Shown piece after piece: positions 16,068 to 23,950 of a stretch of 64,000 nucleotides of DNA. The stretch covers positions 62,001 through 126,000 of the forward strand of contig JAAEPW010000579.1 of assembly GCA_024232355.1 (NCBI GenBank), read 5' to 3'. Every line of letters starts with the position of its first letter. The first letter of the stretch is position 1. The stretch is from Chloroflexota bacterium. Its GTDB lineage: Bacteria; Chloroflexota; Anaerolineae; B4-G1. Below the pieces are notes generated by a model. That model did not search any database. It saw nothing but the letters and a program-made list of their open reading frames with translations, and was not told the origin of the DNA. Made by a program: the position numbers and the translations under genes.

Positions 16068-17016
16068 CCTCCTTGTTTTTTTCCTCTTCCAGGTGCTTTA
16101 TCAAAGAGATAAAGGCCTCTTCCATCCGCGCCGTGGCGTGTCGCGCCCCATGATAATCAATTCCTCGATTCCTCAAGGCCGCTTTGATCTCTGGTAGACG
16201 CCTTTCCGCCGAGTCAACGAACACGTGGAGCAAATCGCCGTATGTCTGCACTTGTAGCACGCCGGGCAGCGTTTCGACCACGGTATGCGCCGTCTGCCAG
16301 TCGTCAGGGCGTAGCTCGACCAGGTCGCCCTCGATCTGTGCCCGAATCTGCTGCGGTTCGGCGCACACGACCATTCGCCCCTCGTACATCAATCCCACCA
16401 TGGAGCAACGGTCCGCTTCGTCCATATAGGGCGTGCTGACCACTATCGTGGTCCCTTCCAGGTACAGATCGGTCAAGATATCCCAAAACTCGCGTCGGGA
16501 GACAGGGTCCACGCCGTTGGTCGGCTCGTCGAGCAGCAGGATCTCTGGTTGGTGGATCAACGTACACGCCAGGGCCAGCTTTTTCTGCATCCCGCCAGAG
16601 AGATGGACCGCGCGGCGATCTTTGAATTCGGTCAGACCGGCAAACGTGAGCAAACGTTCTGTGCGCTCCCGCAGATCGGAAAGCGGCACATCGAATAACT
16701 CGGAAAAGAAGGATAGGTTCTCCACTACCGAGAGTTCGCCGTAGAGGCTGAACTGCTGCGCCATATAGCCAATCTTGCGCTTGATCGCCTCGGTCTGACG
16801 CGCCAGATCATAGCCCGCCACCTGGCCCGTTCCCGACGTAATATTGAGCAAACCCGCCAATAGACGCAGGGTAGTGGTCTTGCCCGCCCCGTCCGGCCCG
16901 ACCAGTCCAAAAAGCTCGCCCGGTTGGATGGACAGATCTAACGAGTCCACCGCCCGCGTCTTTTTAAAGTCCCGCGTCAGCGCGTGGGTTTCGATGATGG
17001 GAGGGATTTTGTTCAT
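16042..17016 (-). CDS. ABC-2 exporter ATP-binding protein (Pro in place of H-loop His)
   Basis: A 324-residue ATPase subunit. The ATG at 17016 (MNKIPPIIETHAL) has AAGGTG upstream; a GTG two codons earlier is possible. Walker A is GPDGAGKT at residues 40-47, the signature is LSGGMQKKLAL and Walker B is LLDEPTNGVDP. As in the ATPase at 4878-5828, the switch histidine is replaced by proline (STPYMDEADRC). It probably dimerises with the ATPase at 11855-12796, which has the histidine. Its C-terminus overlaps the start of the following permease gene. Confidence 0.88.
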   Translation of the reverse strand: MNKIPPIIETHALTRDFKKTRAVDSLDLSIQPGELFGLVGPDGAGKTTTLRLLAGLLNITSGTGQVAGYDLARQTEAIKRKIGYMAQQFSLYGELSVVENLSFFSELFDVPLSDLRERTERLLTFAGLTEFKDRRAVHLSGGMQKKLALACTLIHQPEILLLDEPTNGVDPVSRREFWDILTDLYLEGTTIVVSTPYMDEADRCSMVGLMYEGRMVVCAEPQQIRAQIEGDLVELRPDDWQTAHTVVETLPGVLQVQTYGDLLHVFVDSAERRLPEIKAALRNRGIDYHGARHATARMEEAFISLIKHLEEEKNKEDERVLASS

Positions 17017-17025
17017 ATTCACCTT

Positions 17026-17667
17026 TTATACCTTTTCGGCCACGTACAGGTGGATGCTGCCAAATCCGCCGATTTCCTCATCCGTGTACCTGAAACCGAA
17101 CTCGTCAAGTATCGTATTCATGTCTCTGATAATATCACCAACACTTGCCCAAAAACCAACAGCCTTCGTCCCCAGCCAATTTCTGTTCGCTGGATAATTG
17201 ACATCGACCAATAACAACTTGCCACCGGTCTTTAAAACCCGGTGCAGTTCCGACATTGCCTTCATCTCATCGGGATATCCGGTAAAGGCCATCGTGTTGA
17301 CGATGCAATCAAACATTTCATCCTCGAATGGCAAAGACTCGACATTGGCTTTTTCAAGCCTCGCCGTGATCCCTTTCTTACGCAGATTGTTCTTTGCCGT
17401 CAACACCATCTTTTCGTTATAATCAATGCCATAGGTGTCAAATTTATCCGCATACTGCATCAAAAGATACCCCGTGCCAAACGAAACTTCCAACACTCGC
17501 GGCCCTTGGATATGCGGAACCACACTCGTAATCCAATTCTTCCAAACGGGCAATACCTTGACAGCCCAGTCGTAGATGCTGGCGATTATCGTGTAGGCCC
17601 TATTATTGCTCTCTGTATATTGCCTTGCATCTTGGGGTTTATTTGAATATGTGAGATCTTTTTTCAT
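17026..17667 (-). CDS. SAM-dependent methyltransferase (UbiE/Methyltransf_11 type)
   Basis: A 213-residue class I methyltransferase starting MKKDLTYSNKPQDAR, chosen over a longer reading because GAGAAAC precedes it. The SAM-binding motif I is VLEVSFGTGYLLM, with G-T-G in place of the usual G-x-G-x-G; motif II is TYGIDYNEKM; the ESLPFEDEMFDCIVNTMAF stretch is the motif III region, and ELHRVLKTGGKLLLVDVNYP is the post-motif. Substrate unknown. It lies 9 bases upstream of the ATPase start, so it heads the second exporter set; it may modify the exported compound or a lipid. Confidence 0.82.
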   Translation of the reverse strand: MKKDLTYSNKPQDARQYTESNNRAYTIIASIYDWAVKVLPVWKNWITSVVPHIQGPRVLEVSFGTGYLLMQYADKFDTYGIDYNEKMVLTAKNNLRKKGITARLEKANVESLPFEDEMFDCIVNTMAFTGYPDEMKAMSELHRVLKTGGKLLLVDVNYPANRNWLGTKAVGFWASVGDIIRDMNTILDEFGFRYTDEEIGGFGSIHLYVAEKV

Positions 17668-17780
17668 AGATTTGTTTCTCCACTCAATTACTGAATCCTG
17701 GCAGACTGTAGACGTTGTCACAGATACGGCATACGACGGCTCGAATCTTGGCACAGACGATTAGGTTTTGATTCTCGATT

Positions 17781-18050
17781 CTATTTTTTTGCCCTCCGAA
17801 CGATCCACAACACGATCAGCGCACCAAACAAGGGTTCGGTCGCCAGGCCAATCCACTTGATGGTATTGCTAAAACCCATCATGGGGACAATGTACCAGTC
17901 GAGCAGGCCAAAGACGATGGCCGTGACGATGGCGATCAAATAGTCGCCGATTGTGCCAAAGGGCTTGTTATCCTTCCAGATCAAGCTTGCTATCGCGCCA
18001 ACCAGCACACCGACCACCACCATTGCAATTACGAGTATTACGATTTCCAT
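17781..18050 (-). CDS. Small three-helix membrane protein
   Basis: An 89-residue protein starting MEIVILVIAMVV, with GAGAAG six bases upstream and beginning 11 bases after the stop of the flavodoxin/ferredoxin gene. Three hydrophobic helices are visible (about residues 2-24, 36-60 and 65-85) and a basic end RRAKK. The glycine-rich first helix recalls GlsB/YeaQ-type small membrane proteins, but the match is too weak to name it. It is the last gene of the operon starting near 22095. Confidence 0.6.
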   Translation of the reverse strand: MEIVILVIAMVVVGVLVGAIASLIWKDNKPFGTIGDYLIAIVTAIVFGLLDWYIVPMMGFSNTIKWIGLATEPLFGALIVLWIVRRAKK

Positions 18051-18061
18051 TTTTCTTCTCC

Positions 18062-18862
18062 TCAATTATGATATGGTTTACCCTCAGGGCCTTGATAACG
18101 ACGATACTTTTCAGTGTTCTTTGTTTTTTCTGTTACCTGGATTGCTTGTCCAGGGCAAAAGCTGTAGCAACGTAGACAAAGCATACAATCGCCAAGAAAC
18201 TTGGCTCCCGCCCCGTTCATCTCGATGTTGTTCACCGGACAATGCCGCACGCACCAACCGCACTGTGTACAGTTCTCATCAGAAAAGAAATCTTTGAACA
18301 CAAGGGACTCAAATTTCATACCCCACCGTTGACCAATGCCCAGCAGGCGTCCAAAAGGATCAGCGCCCTCGACGCGCGATTTACGCTGATGGACAAGTTC
18401 TGCCAGATTGGCAATTTTACGATTGGCCTTTTCCAACTTACGGGGCATCTTTTCCGGCAGCGTGACAGGTAAAAAGTCCATCGGTGGAATGTAAAAATTA
18501 TTACCCATCACCACATTCCCCAGCAAAAATGGTTCATACCCTTTGTCTTGCAATGGTTTGACAGCATACCAGGCCGTATCGCCAGCCATATAGCCGGCTG
18601 TGGTCACCGCGAACAAAGGTCTACCTTCGCCTGGAGGTATTTCCTCCAGAAAATCGCGAACCACGATAGGTGCAAACGAAGAATAAACGGGAAACGCAAT
18701 CCCCATCACGTCGCACGATGTTGGGTCCACGGTGGAGGCCGAAATATCCTCGCACGACATCGCCACAACATCGTTGCTTAACTCGGTCAGCCGCTCAGCC
18801 AACCGATGTGCCATCCACGCAGTATTTCCTGTACCACTAAAGTAATATATATTGACCTTCAC
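18062..18862 (-). CDS. EFR1-type flavodoxin/two-[4Fe-4S] ferredoxin fusion
   Basis: A 266-residue electron-transfer protein starting at GTG 18862 with AGGAGAGG upstream. Residues 3-150 are flavodoxin-like with the FMN phosphate loop SGTGNTAWMA (9-18). The C-terminal part has two [4Fe-4S] motifs: C198-x2-C201-x2-C204-x3-C208-P and C226-x2-C229-x2-C232-x3-C236-P. Proteins of this EFR1 layout are predicted to shuttle low-potential electrons in anaerobes. It follows two cysteine-rich membrane proteins in the same operon, which could be its electron partners (inference). Confidence 0.88.
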   Translation of the reverse strand: MKVNIYYFSGTGNTAWMAHRLAERLTELSNDVVAMSCEDISASTVDPTSCDVMGIAFPVYSSFAPIVVRDFLEEIPPGEGRPLFAVTTAGYMAGDTAWYAVKPLQDKGYEPFLLGNVVMGNNFYIPPMDFLPVTLPEKMPRKLEKANRKIANLAELVHQRKSRVEGADPFGRLLGIGQRWGMKFESLVFKDFFSDENCTQCGWCVRHCPVNNIEMNGAGAKFLGDCMLCLRCYSFCPGQAIQVTEKTKNTEKYRRYQGPEGKPYHN

Positions 18863-18889
18863 TAAATGTGGTTACCTCTCCTATTGCTA

Positions 18890-19324
18890 TTACGATGATC
18901 TCAAAGGACAGTTTTCATTCTCACACGTCGGGCAAGCGGCGAAATGCAAGATTAGAAAAACAGTTGCTGATAGAACCCAAAACAAGATAAACAAAACTTT
19001 GTTCTGCCATAACCAATACTGAGGTGGCGCGTGCAAACCCACCAAGTAAGTCGTAGCCCCTACCCTGTCCCCGAACGTATACTTGCCCGGTTTTCTACGA
19101 GGCAAGAACTTTGTGAGCCGCCCCAACACAATGTGAGTACATGATTGAAACCGACAAGGGCACTTGGCACACAACGAATACGCAACGATGATCAGAGATA
19201 AGAATATCACGACGACGTACAGCGCACCCATCAAGACGTTGCTGCTGAGCACCACCCCAACTCCCAATGCAAGCCAGACCAGCATCAACAGGTTGCCAAC
19301 GTACACCCAAGTCCGAGCCTTCAT
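18890..19324 (-). CDS. Cysteine-rich membrane protein, family not recognised
   Basis: A 144-residue protein whose ATG overlaps the TGA of the gene before it by four bases. Two N-terminal helices (residues 8-28, 31-50) lead to a cysteine cluster C52-x2-C55-x-C57-x4-C62, a basic loop (LPRRKPGKYTFGD), another helix (109-129) and a C-terminal cluster C131-x2-C134-x4-C139. The clusters could bind iron-sulfur clusters or zinc. I do not recognise the family. It shares its general plan with the 208-residue protein just upstream. Confidence 0.7.
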   Translation of the reverse strand: MKARTWVYVGNLLMLVWLALGVGVVLSSNVLMGALYVVVIFLSLIIVAYSLCAKCPCRFQSCTHIVLGRLTKFLPRRKPGKYTFGDRVGATTYLVGLHAPPQYWLWQNKVLFILFWVLSATVFLILHFAACPTCENENCPLRSS

Positions 19325-19947
19325 CGTTCAACCTTGCCAAGACGATACCCGCTGGCCTCCCAAGCCGCTCGCATATTTGGATTACGCTCAAGATATCTAT
19401 CCACAACCGACTTGGGGACCACATTCATCGGGCACGAAAAGTTGATGCACCGGCTACAGGTGTATTTTCTTAGGTTAAACACCGCACTGATAATGGCTGC
19501 CAGTCCAATCCACACCAAAAGAGTTTCTTTACCCAACAGCAGAAAAATGAATGGAAAGCCGATCAAGATCAACGCACCAACCAAGAACTGGATTTGCTCC
19601 GATTTACTCATCGGACCAGGGCGATATTTCCAAATCTTGACAACTCCATAGTTCGCGTGGCAGTGCAACACACGTCCTTCCTCCGCCCACATCGGGCAAT
19701 GACTACACAGAATACGAGCCTCCCACACGAAAAAAAAGAAAATCGAATAGACAAGCCACAAAAGGAGATACTTGCCATAACCCGCATATATCGTGCCCGC
19801 GATTGCCGTAACACCAAAGGGCAAGCAGTTTATCAAAAAACTAACCAAGTCTTTTGAATCAAAACGGCACATCAGGCTGCCCTCGATTGAACAGTCCTGA
19901 CATTCGGAAATGGATTCCCAAGCACAAGGCATAGATTGCTTTGTCAT
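19321..19947 (-). CDS. Cysteine-rich membrane protein, family not recognised
   Basis: A 208-residue protein, coupled at both ends by ATGA overlaps. It has an N-terminal cysteine group (C8, C16, C19, C27), two to three helices (about residues 35-78), the motif C81-x2-C84-PMWAEEG followed by C96 and the stretch KYRPGPMS, two more helices (119-157), and a C-terminal group C164-x2-C167-x4-C172-P. The spacing suggests two or more metal sites facing one side of the membrane. Placement between a membrane methyltransferase-like gene and a flavodoxin/ferredoxin gene points to a redox role (inference). Confidence 0.7.
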   Translation of the reverse strand: MTKQSMPCAWESISECQDCSIEGSLMCRFDSKDLVSFLINCLPFGVTAIAGTIYAGYGKYLLLWLVYSIFFFFVWEARILCSHCPMWAEEGRVLHCHANYGVVKIWKYRPGPMSKSEQIQFLVGALILIGFPFIFLLLGKETLLVWIGLAAIISAVFNLRKYTCSRCINFSCPMNVVPKSVVDRYLERNPNMRAAWEASGYRLGKVER

Positions 19948-20549
19948 TTACCAATCCCTTTGCTCATTCTTTTGGGGATTAGAAACCCTGTGCGGTCCTG
20001 ATACTCTGCATACGCTTTCCCATAACGGATGAGCAGGTCTCGTTCCTCTGCCCAACACATGACGATAAAAACAGGAACCCACACGAACGAATACAATACC
20101 AGAAACGGCGAATGGAGCAGGAAAGCGAACACCCACCAAATCAACAACTCGCCGGCGGCTTGAGGATGCCGAATCTTGCTGTAGATGCCCCCATAAAGTG
20201 TGTGCTCCTTCTTGGGCACCATCGTCTCTTTGCCGGCATCCCACATACCTCGACCAAAGAGATATCCACTCGGAATCGCGATCAAGACTGCAATCAAAGC
20301 CGAAACCCACCAAGGCCATAGAAACGTCCGCGCACGCGATACTGGCAGTGGGTAAAAAACATAGACCACATAGTTGACACACGCCAGCCCCATAAATATC
20401 CCAGAGATGAACCGATACCGTGCGCACGTCGGATACGCAGCAGTACCGATCTTTTTTTCCAGTGCAGCAGGCCCCACGCTTTTCACGTAAAAGTACAGGC
20501 AGAGCAACGTCGAAACGACCATCATAGCAAAGTTAATCCACGCGATCAT
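19944..20549 (-). CDS. Isoprenylcysteine carboxyl-methyltransferase-like membrane protein
   Basis: A 201-residue protein starting MIAWINFAMMVV, with GGGAGGG six bases upstream and two bases after the stop of the preceding gene. It has about five membrane helices and the C-terminal signature of the ICMT/PEMT superfamily: GGIYSKIRHPQAAGELLIWW and ERDLLIRYGKAYAEYQ, the RHP and E-x-Y-G residues being the usual SAM and substrate contacts. Bacterial members methylate unknown lipids or thiols. It belongs to a run of four genes with overlapping or nearly touching ends. Confidence 0.8.
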   Translation of the reverse strand: MIAWINFAMMVVSTLLCLYFYVKSVGPAALEKKIGTAAYPTCARYRFISGIFMGLACVNYVVYVFYPLPVSRARTFLWPWWVSALIAVLIAIPSGYLFGRGMWDAGKETMVPKKEHTLYGGIYSKIRHPQAAGELLIWWVFAFLLHSPFLVLYSFVWVPVFIVMCWAEERDLLIRYGKAYAEYQDRTGFLIPKRMSKGIGK

Positions 20550-20551
20550 CA

Positions 20552-21040
20552 CTACCCTCCCAAACGAGTCTCCGGCTTGAGCCTCTTGTACGTATGATCG
20601 CAAAACGCATCGCCAGTGCCGATTTGATGAGTTCGCTCGAACCCCCACTTGTCAGAATGGACTTCCGCAGCCACCCAGTCGCCTTGGCAGACAAAGGGAT
20701 TCATCTCTGAAAGCCTCAACATGTCGAACGTCTCGCAAAAGGGGCAGTTTGTGATGTACAGTTGAACTGTATCATCGTCCAAATGCTTAACTGAGACATC
20801 ATAGATTGATCTCCAAGCCCACAAATTAGCCTCCAGCTTTGGCCCAAACTGATCGAACTCGGAAGCATCCCTCATCCTTGGAAGAGAGAGAACGACCAAA
20901 TGCTTGGCCAAAAAGGCAGCATACGGCCCCCAAAATTCTACAGCCTTTTTCTTACCCACAAAGAGCGAGGATCCCCAAACTGCCAGAGCGTAAGGCAAAG
21001 CAATAACAAGACCTACACATCGACTAAGCCAATCCTTCAT
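20552..21040 (-). CDS. L-2-amino-thiazoline-4-carboxylic acid hydrolase-like protein
   Basis: A 162-residue protein. The ATG at 21040 has AGGAGG eight bases upstream; a TTG two codons earlier is too close to it. One N-terminal hydrophobic stretch (residues 9-25) is followed by the ATC-hydrolase fold. Its hallmarks are ITNCPFCETFDML, FVCQGDWV and the C-terminal FERTHQIGTGDAFCDHTY, with cysteines in conserved positions. The founding enzyme opens the thiazoline ring on the route to L-cysteine; most relatives are uncharacterised, so the substrate here is open. It follows the TetR gene by 46 bases. Confidence 0.75.
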   Translation of the reverse strand: MKDWLSRCVGLVIALPYALAVWGSSLFVGKKKAVEFWGPYAAFLAKHLVVLSLPRMRDASEFDQFGPKLEANLWAWRSIYDVSVKHLDDDTVQLYITNCPFCETFDMLRLSEMNPFVCQGDWVAAEVHSDKWGFERTHQIGTGDAFCDHTYKRLKPETRLGG

Positions 21041-21086
21041 CTCCAAAGCCTCCTCGAGTTTTGCAAATTCTTATTCACCATCCACT

Positions 21087-21686
21087 TTACTCGTTCGCCT
21101 CCAACCCACTCAAAAGCGTCTCGGCAAATACCTCGCTGATCCGATCCAGGTCCATATCCGGTATCATCATAGCGTAGGCTGCCAGACCATCATAGGCGGC
21201 CAGCAGCGCCCACACCAATTCTTCAGCATCCACCGGTTTGAACTCGCCACTGCTGATGCCCTCTTCAATGATCCCTACTACAATGTTCTTAAATCCAACG
21301 AGCATACCGACCCACAACTGACCGGTTTCCTCACGCTGGGGACTTGATGCCCAGAATTCGAGGAACAAGCCAAAAACACCCTCGATTTTCTTGCTGAACG
21401 ATGTCGTTGCCTTGGCCACAACACGCAGCTTGTCGGCAGCATTTGTGCACTGTTCTATCCCTGCAAAGGTCCCTTCTCCAACGTCCATAAAAACCGTCAG
21501 TATAGCCTCTGCAAACAACTCGTCCTTGCTTTTAAAATACCAATAGAGGCTTCCTTTGCTCATGCCACTTTCAGTGACAATGTCGTCCATCGTGGTGTTA
21601 TTGTACCCTTTACGAGTAAAGCAAATCAGGGCAGCCTCAATGATTTGTACGCGGCGCTCGGTGGATACATCAGGTTTGGGGGGCAT
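21087..21686 (-). CDS. TetR-family transcriptional regulator
   Basis: A 199-residue regulator with AGGAGGT four bases before the ATG. The DNA-binding part (residues 10-57) reads IIEAALICFTRKGYNNTTMD, then IVTESGMSKGSLYWYFKSK. Its C-terminal domain (FGLFLEFWASSPQREETG) resembles TetR_C domains of drug- and fatty-acid-responsive members. It overlaps the preceding membrane-protein gene by 17 bases and is the second gene of the operon, so it is likely to bind the 28-bp palindrome at the operon promoter. Confidence 0.9.
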   Translation of the reverse strand: MPPKPDVSTERRVQIIEAALICFTRKGYNNTTMDDIVTESGMSKGSLYWYFKSKDELFAEAILTVFMDVGEGTFAGIEQCTNAADKLRVVAKATTSFSKKIEGVFGLFLEFWASSPQREETGQLWVGMLVGFKNIVVGIIEEGISSGEFKPVDAEELVWALLAAYDGLAAYAMMIPDMDLDRISEVFAETLLSGLEANE

Positions 21687-22095
21687 AACTACCTCCTACT
21701 CCCACAACATCCGCTTTAAGTTTTTTCAGTGCCAAACCAATGATGGGCAACTCGATCCAAACGTACACGTACGCGATAGTGAGGTACCAGTGAGATACCA
21801 AGTAACGAAACCCCTCGCCTCCAATTATGCCCACTAGAACAAAATCATAGATAAAGAGGGGAATCGAGGCATAGAATGCGAACCAGAATGATGTTCGGAC
21901 ATGGTCGCCGCCCAAGCATATCAGTACCACACAACCAATCAAAGGCACAACGGCGAAAAAGCCCACCAAGCTGAGAAGCACAAGCGCAGCATGGCTCCAT
22001 TCTGTGTAATAGTTTGAGAGGATGCCAAGCAGATAAAAGCCCAGCCAGGCCACAAAAGTAACCAACCATATTGTCAGATGTTTCTGAACATTCAT
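21670..22095 (-). CDS. Four-helix membrane protein, first gene of the redox operon
   Basis: A 141-residue protein starting at ATG 22095 with AAGGAT nine bases upstream. Four hydrophobic helices are visible (about residues 7-27, 33-60, 71-92 and 101-125), followed by a short polar tail. No family recognised. It is transcribed first from a strong promoter and its last 17 bases encode the start of the TetR regulator in another frame. Confidence 0.7.
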   Translation of the reverse strand: MNVQKHLTIWLVTFVAWLGFYLLGILSNYYTEWSHAALVLLSLVGFFAVVPLIGCVVLICLGGDHVRTSFWFAFYASIPLFIYDFVLVGIIGGEGFRYLVSHWYLTIAYVYVWIELPIIGLALKKLKADVVGVGGSYAPQT

Positions 22096-22129
22096 TGATC
22101 TCGTATCCTTCCAAGTTCTCTCGATTCAT

Positions 22130-22157
22130 TTACTTGACTGACCGGTCAGTCAAGTAA
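22130..22157. promoter_or_regulatory. 28-bp perfect palindrome, TetR operator
   Basis: The half-site TTACTTGACTGACC (22130-22143) is followed without spacer by its exact reverse complement. The core TGACTGACCGGTCAGTCA type is familiar for TetR/AcrR-like repressors. It begins one base from the -10 box and contains the predicted start of transcription near 22152. Confidence 0.85.
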
Positions 22158-22158
22158 C

Positions 22159-22187
22159 ATTATACATCATGAAACAACAGTTGTCAA
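22159..22187 (-). promoter_or_regulatory. Consensus sigma-70-type promoter of the redox operon
   Basis: Minus-strand TTGACA (22182-22187), 17-base spacer and TATAAT (22159-22164): an exact consensus in both boxes, which implies a strong promoter that needs the adjacent palindrome for repression. Confidence 0.88.
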
Positions 22188-22366
22188 GATTTTGAGACAA
22201 ATTACGGTAGAGTTGAAGAGTTTCCCGAGCTAGGAATTTTGTTCAGAAACAGATGGTGGCTGTACAGATGAGCATAATATCAAAGTTGACTTTTGCAGAG
22301 TCACGGGCTACAATCTAATTATAGTACACACTCATACTTGTTGTGGGATCAATTGTATCCATCGTA

Positions 22367-22873
22367 TCACTTGTGATGAATTACACTGTGGGTAAAAGTC
22401 ACACGCTCGATGAATTCACCTTGGCTTAATTCATCGGTGCTAAAAGCAATCAAATCAGCTGTGCTCACATGTGTGTTGATTCGAGTGTCGTGTGAAAGGA
22501 TCATAACCTGAACCTGGGTGAAGGCAGAGCATCCTTGTTCATAAAGGGTGAGAGCGATGTCAAAGGCTGTCCACGTTTCCTGAGCGGCATCATCTACTGT
22601 CTGATCTGACGCGAGAGGGTAGATGATTTCAAAGACGAGTGAGCCATCGGTGGTCAGCATCACCGTGCCCCCCAGATCGGCTTGGGCCAGCAGTTGCGTG
22701 GCCTGCCATTGACAATCGGTTGGGGGAAGAGTTGGGCGGGACAAATGTCCGGGTGTGGGTGTGTGAACGCGTGATGGAAGAGCGGGGCGTGTTGTGAGTG
22801 TCAGCAAAATCGAGATAATGATGACGTTAGCAATTACCAGGATACCAATGACGCGTTTCTGTTTTGAATTCAT
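22367..22873 (-). CDS. Hypothetical membrane-anchored protein
   Basis: A 168-residue protein starting MNSKQKRVIGILV; the start codon faces the divergent transporter gene 36 bases away and has no clear ribosome binding site. One N-terminal anchor helix (VIGILVIANVIIISILLTLT) is followed by a proline/threonine-rich linker and an alpha/beta domain of about 110 residues with two cysteines (DCQWQ, EQGCSAF) that could form a disulfide. Family not recognised; the domain probably faces the outside. Confidence 0.6.
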   Translation of the reverse strand: MNSKQKRVIGILVIANVIIISILLTLTTRPALPSRVHTPTPGHLSRPTLPPTDCQWQATQLLAQADLGGTVMLTTDGSLVFEIIYPLASDQTVDDAAQETWTAFDIALTLYEQGCSAFTQVQVMILSHDTRINTHVSTADLIAFSTDELSQGEFIERVTFTHSVIHHK

Positions 22874-22909
22874 CGGCAACAGTGTAGCACAATCAGTGTA
22901 CAATGACAA

Positions 22910-23887
22910 ATGACAAGTAAATACATAGACGAGCAAGCAACTGACCAATCAGCCATCCAGCCAACTGCACCACGTCTCAGTCGCGACCAGCGTTGGGGTG
23001 TCGCGAGTACGGTTTTGGCCAGCTTTTTCCTAGGCTGGGCACCTATTCTGGGCAAATTTGCTTATCGAGGTGGTGTTACGCCGTTTACACTGGCTGCGTT
23101 TCGCACAATAGTGGCAGCGTTGTTCCTCTGGTTGGTATTTATCTTGTTTTGGCGACGCGAGATTTCTATTTCGTGGCGCGGTTTGATCGGGTGCATCAGT
23201 GTCGGTGCGGTCAATGGTTTTGGTTCACTGTTCTATTATAGCAGTCTCTCACGCCTTGATGCTTCCTATACCGCGCTACTCGACTCGACCAAGCTGCTGT
23301 GGGTAGTATTGTTCCTTTTTGCTGCCGGACAACCACTGACACGCCTCACGTTAGCGCGGTTGGGTCTCTCGATGTTTGGAATCTATCTCTTGACGCGCGT
23401 GGGGCCAGGCGAGATAGATTGGTTGGGAGTAACATTTATGATTGCCTCGGCAGCGATCAACGGCTGGCACACAGTGCTAGGGCAGTGGGTCTTGGCCGAT
23501 GTCCCATCGCGCACAGCAACGCTCTACATTCTGACATCGATGGCCGGTGTTGTTGGTCTAGCTTGGGCAGTGCAAGGAGAACCCATAGAGGCAATCACAA
23601 CTATGGGTGGGACTGCCATTCTGGGACTGGGGTTGACGACTGCACTTTCTCGGCTGGCGGTGTTTAGCGCGCTTCAGCGGATGGGTGGGGTCGAGACTTC
23701 GTTGGGTGGATTGCTAGAGTTGCTGATTAGCTTGATGTTGGCATTCCTGTTACTGAGTGAACGGCTGACGTTGGTGCAATGGATTGGGGGCATACTATTA
23801 TTGACCAGTATGTTGTTACTGTCTCGTGATCGAGGAATGCACTTGGCTCAGGGCAACGAGCCTTTAGAGTGGAAACGAGAACAATAG
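22910..23887 (+). CDS. EamA/DMT-family transporter
   Basis: A 325-residue inner-membrane protein with ten helices in two EamA repeats (about residues 32-165 and 177-306), preceded by a polar tail of 28 residues. Repeat 1 shows FFLGWAPILGKFAYRGGVTP and LDASYTALLDSTKLLWV; repeat 2 ends with LLLSERLTLVQWIGGILLL. Such transporters export amino acids, nucleobases or metabolites; the substrate is not predictable. It is the only complete plus-strand gene of the window. Confidence 0.85.
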   Translation: MTSKYIDEQATDQSAIQPTAPRLSRDQRWGVASTVLASFFLGWAPILGKFAYRGGVTPFTLAAFRTIVAALFLWLVFILFWRREISISWRGLIGCISVGAVNGFGSLFYYSSLSRLDASYTALLDSTKLLWVVLFLFAAGQPLTRLTLARLGLSMFGIYLLTRVGPGEIDWLGVTFMIASAAINGWHTVLGQWVLADVPSRTATLYILTSMAGVVGLAWAVQGEPIEAITTMGGTAILGLGLTTALSRLAVFSALQRMGGVETSLGGLLELLISLMLAFLLLSERLTLVQWIGGILLLTSMLLLSRDRGMHLAQGNEPLEWKREQ

Positions 23888-23950
23888 GCAATTCACAATG
23901 AAAAACAAATTAATGAGCGGATGACGCCAAATTGCTCATTGCTCCATTGT

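Noticed and set aside
22899..22904. TACAAT as -10 box of a leaderless EamA transporter mRNA
   Set aside because: No -35 box at a workable distance; the evidence is too thin to call a promoter.
23912..23940. Possible terminator hairpin (AATGAGC/GCTCATT) between the convergent transporter and kinase genes
   Set aside because: Only 7 bp with a 15-base loop and no T-run; too weak to list.
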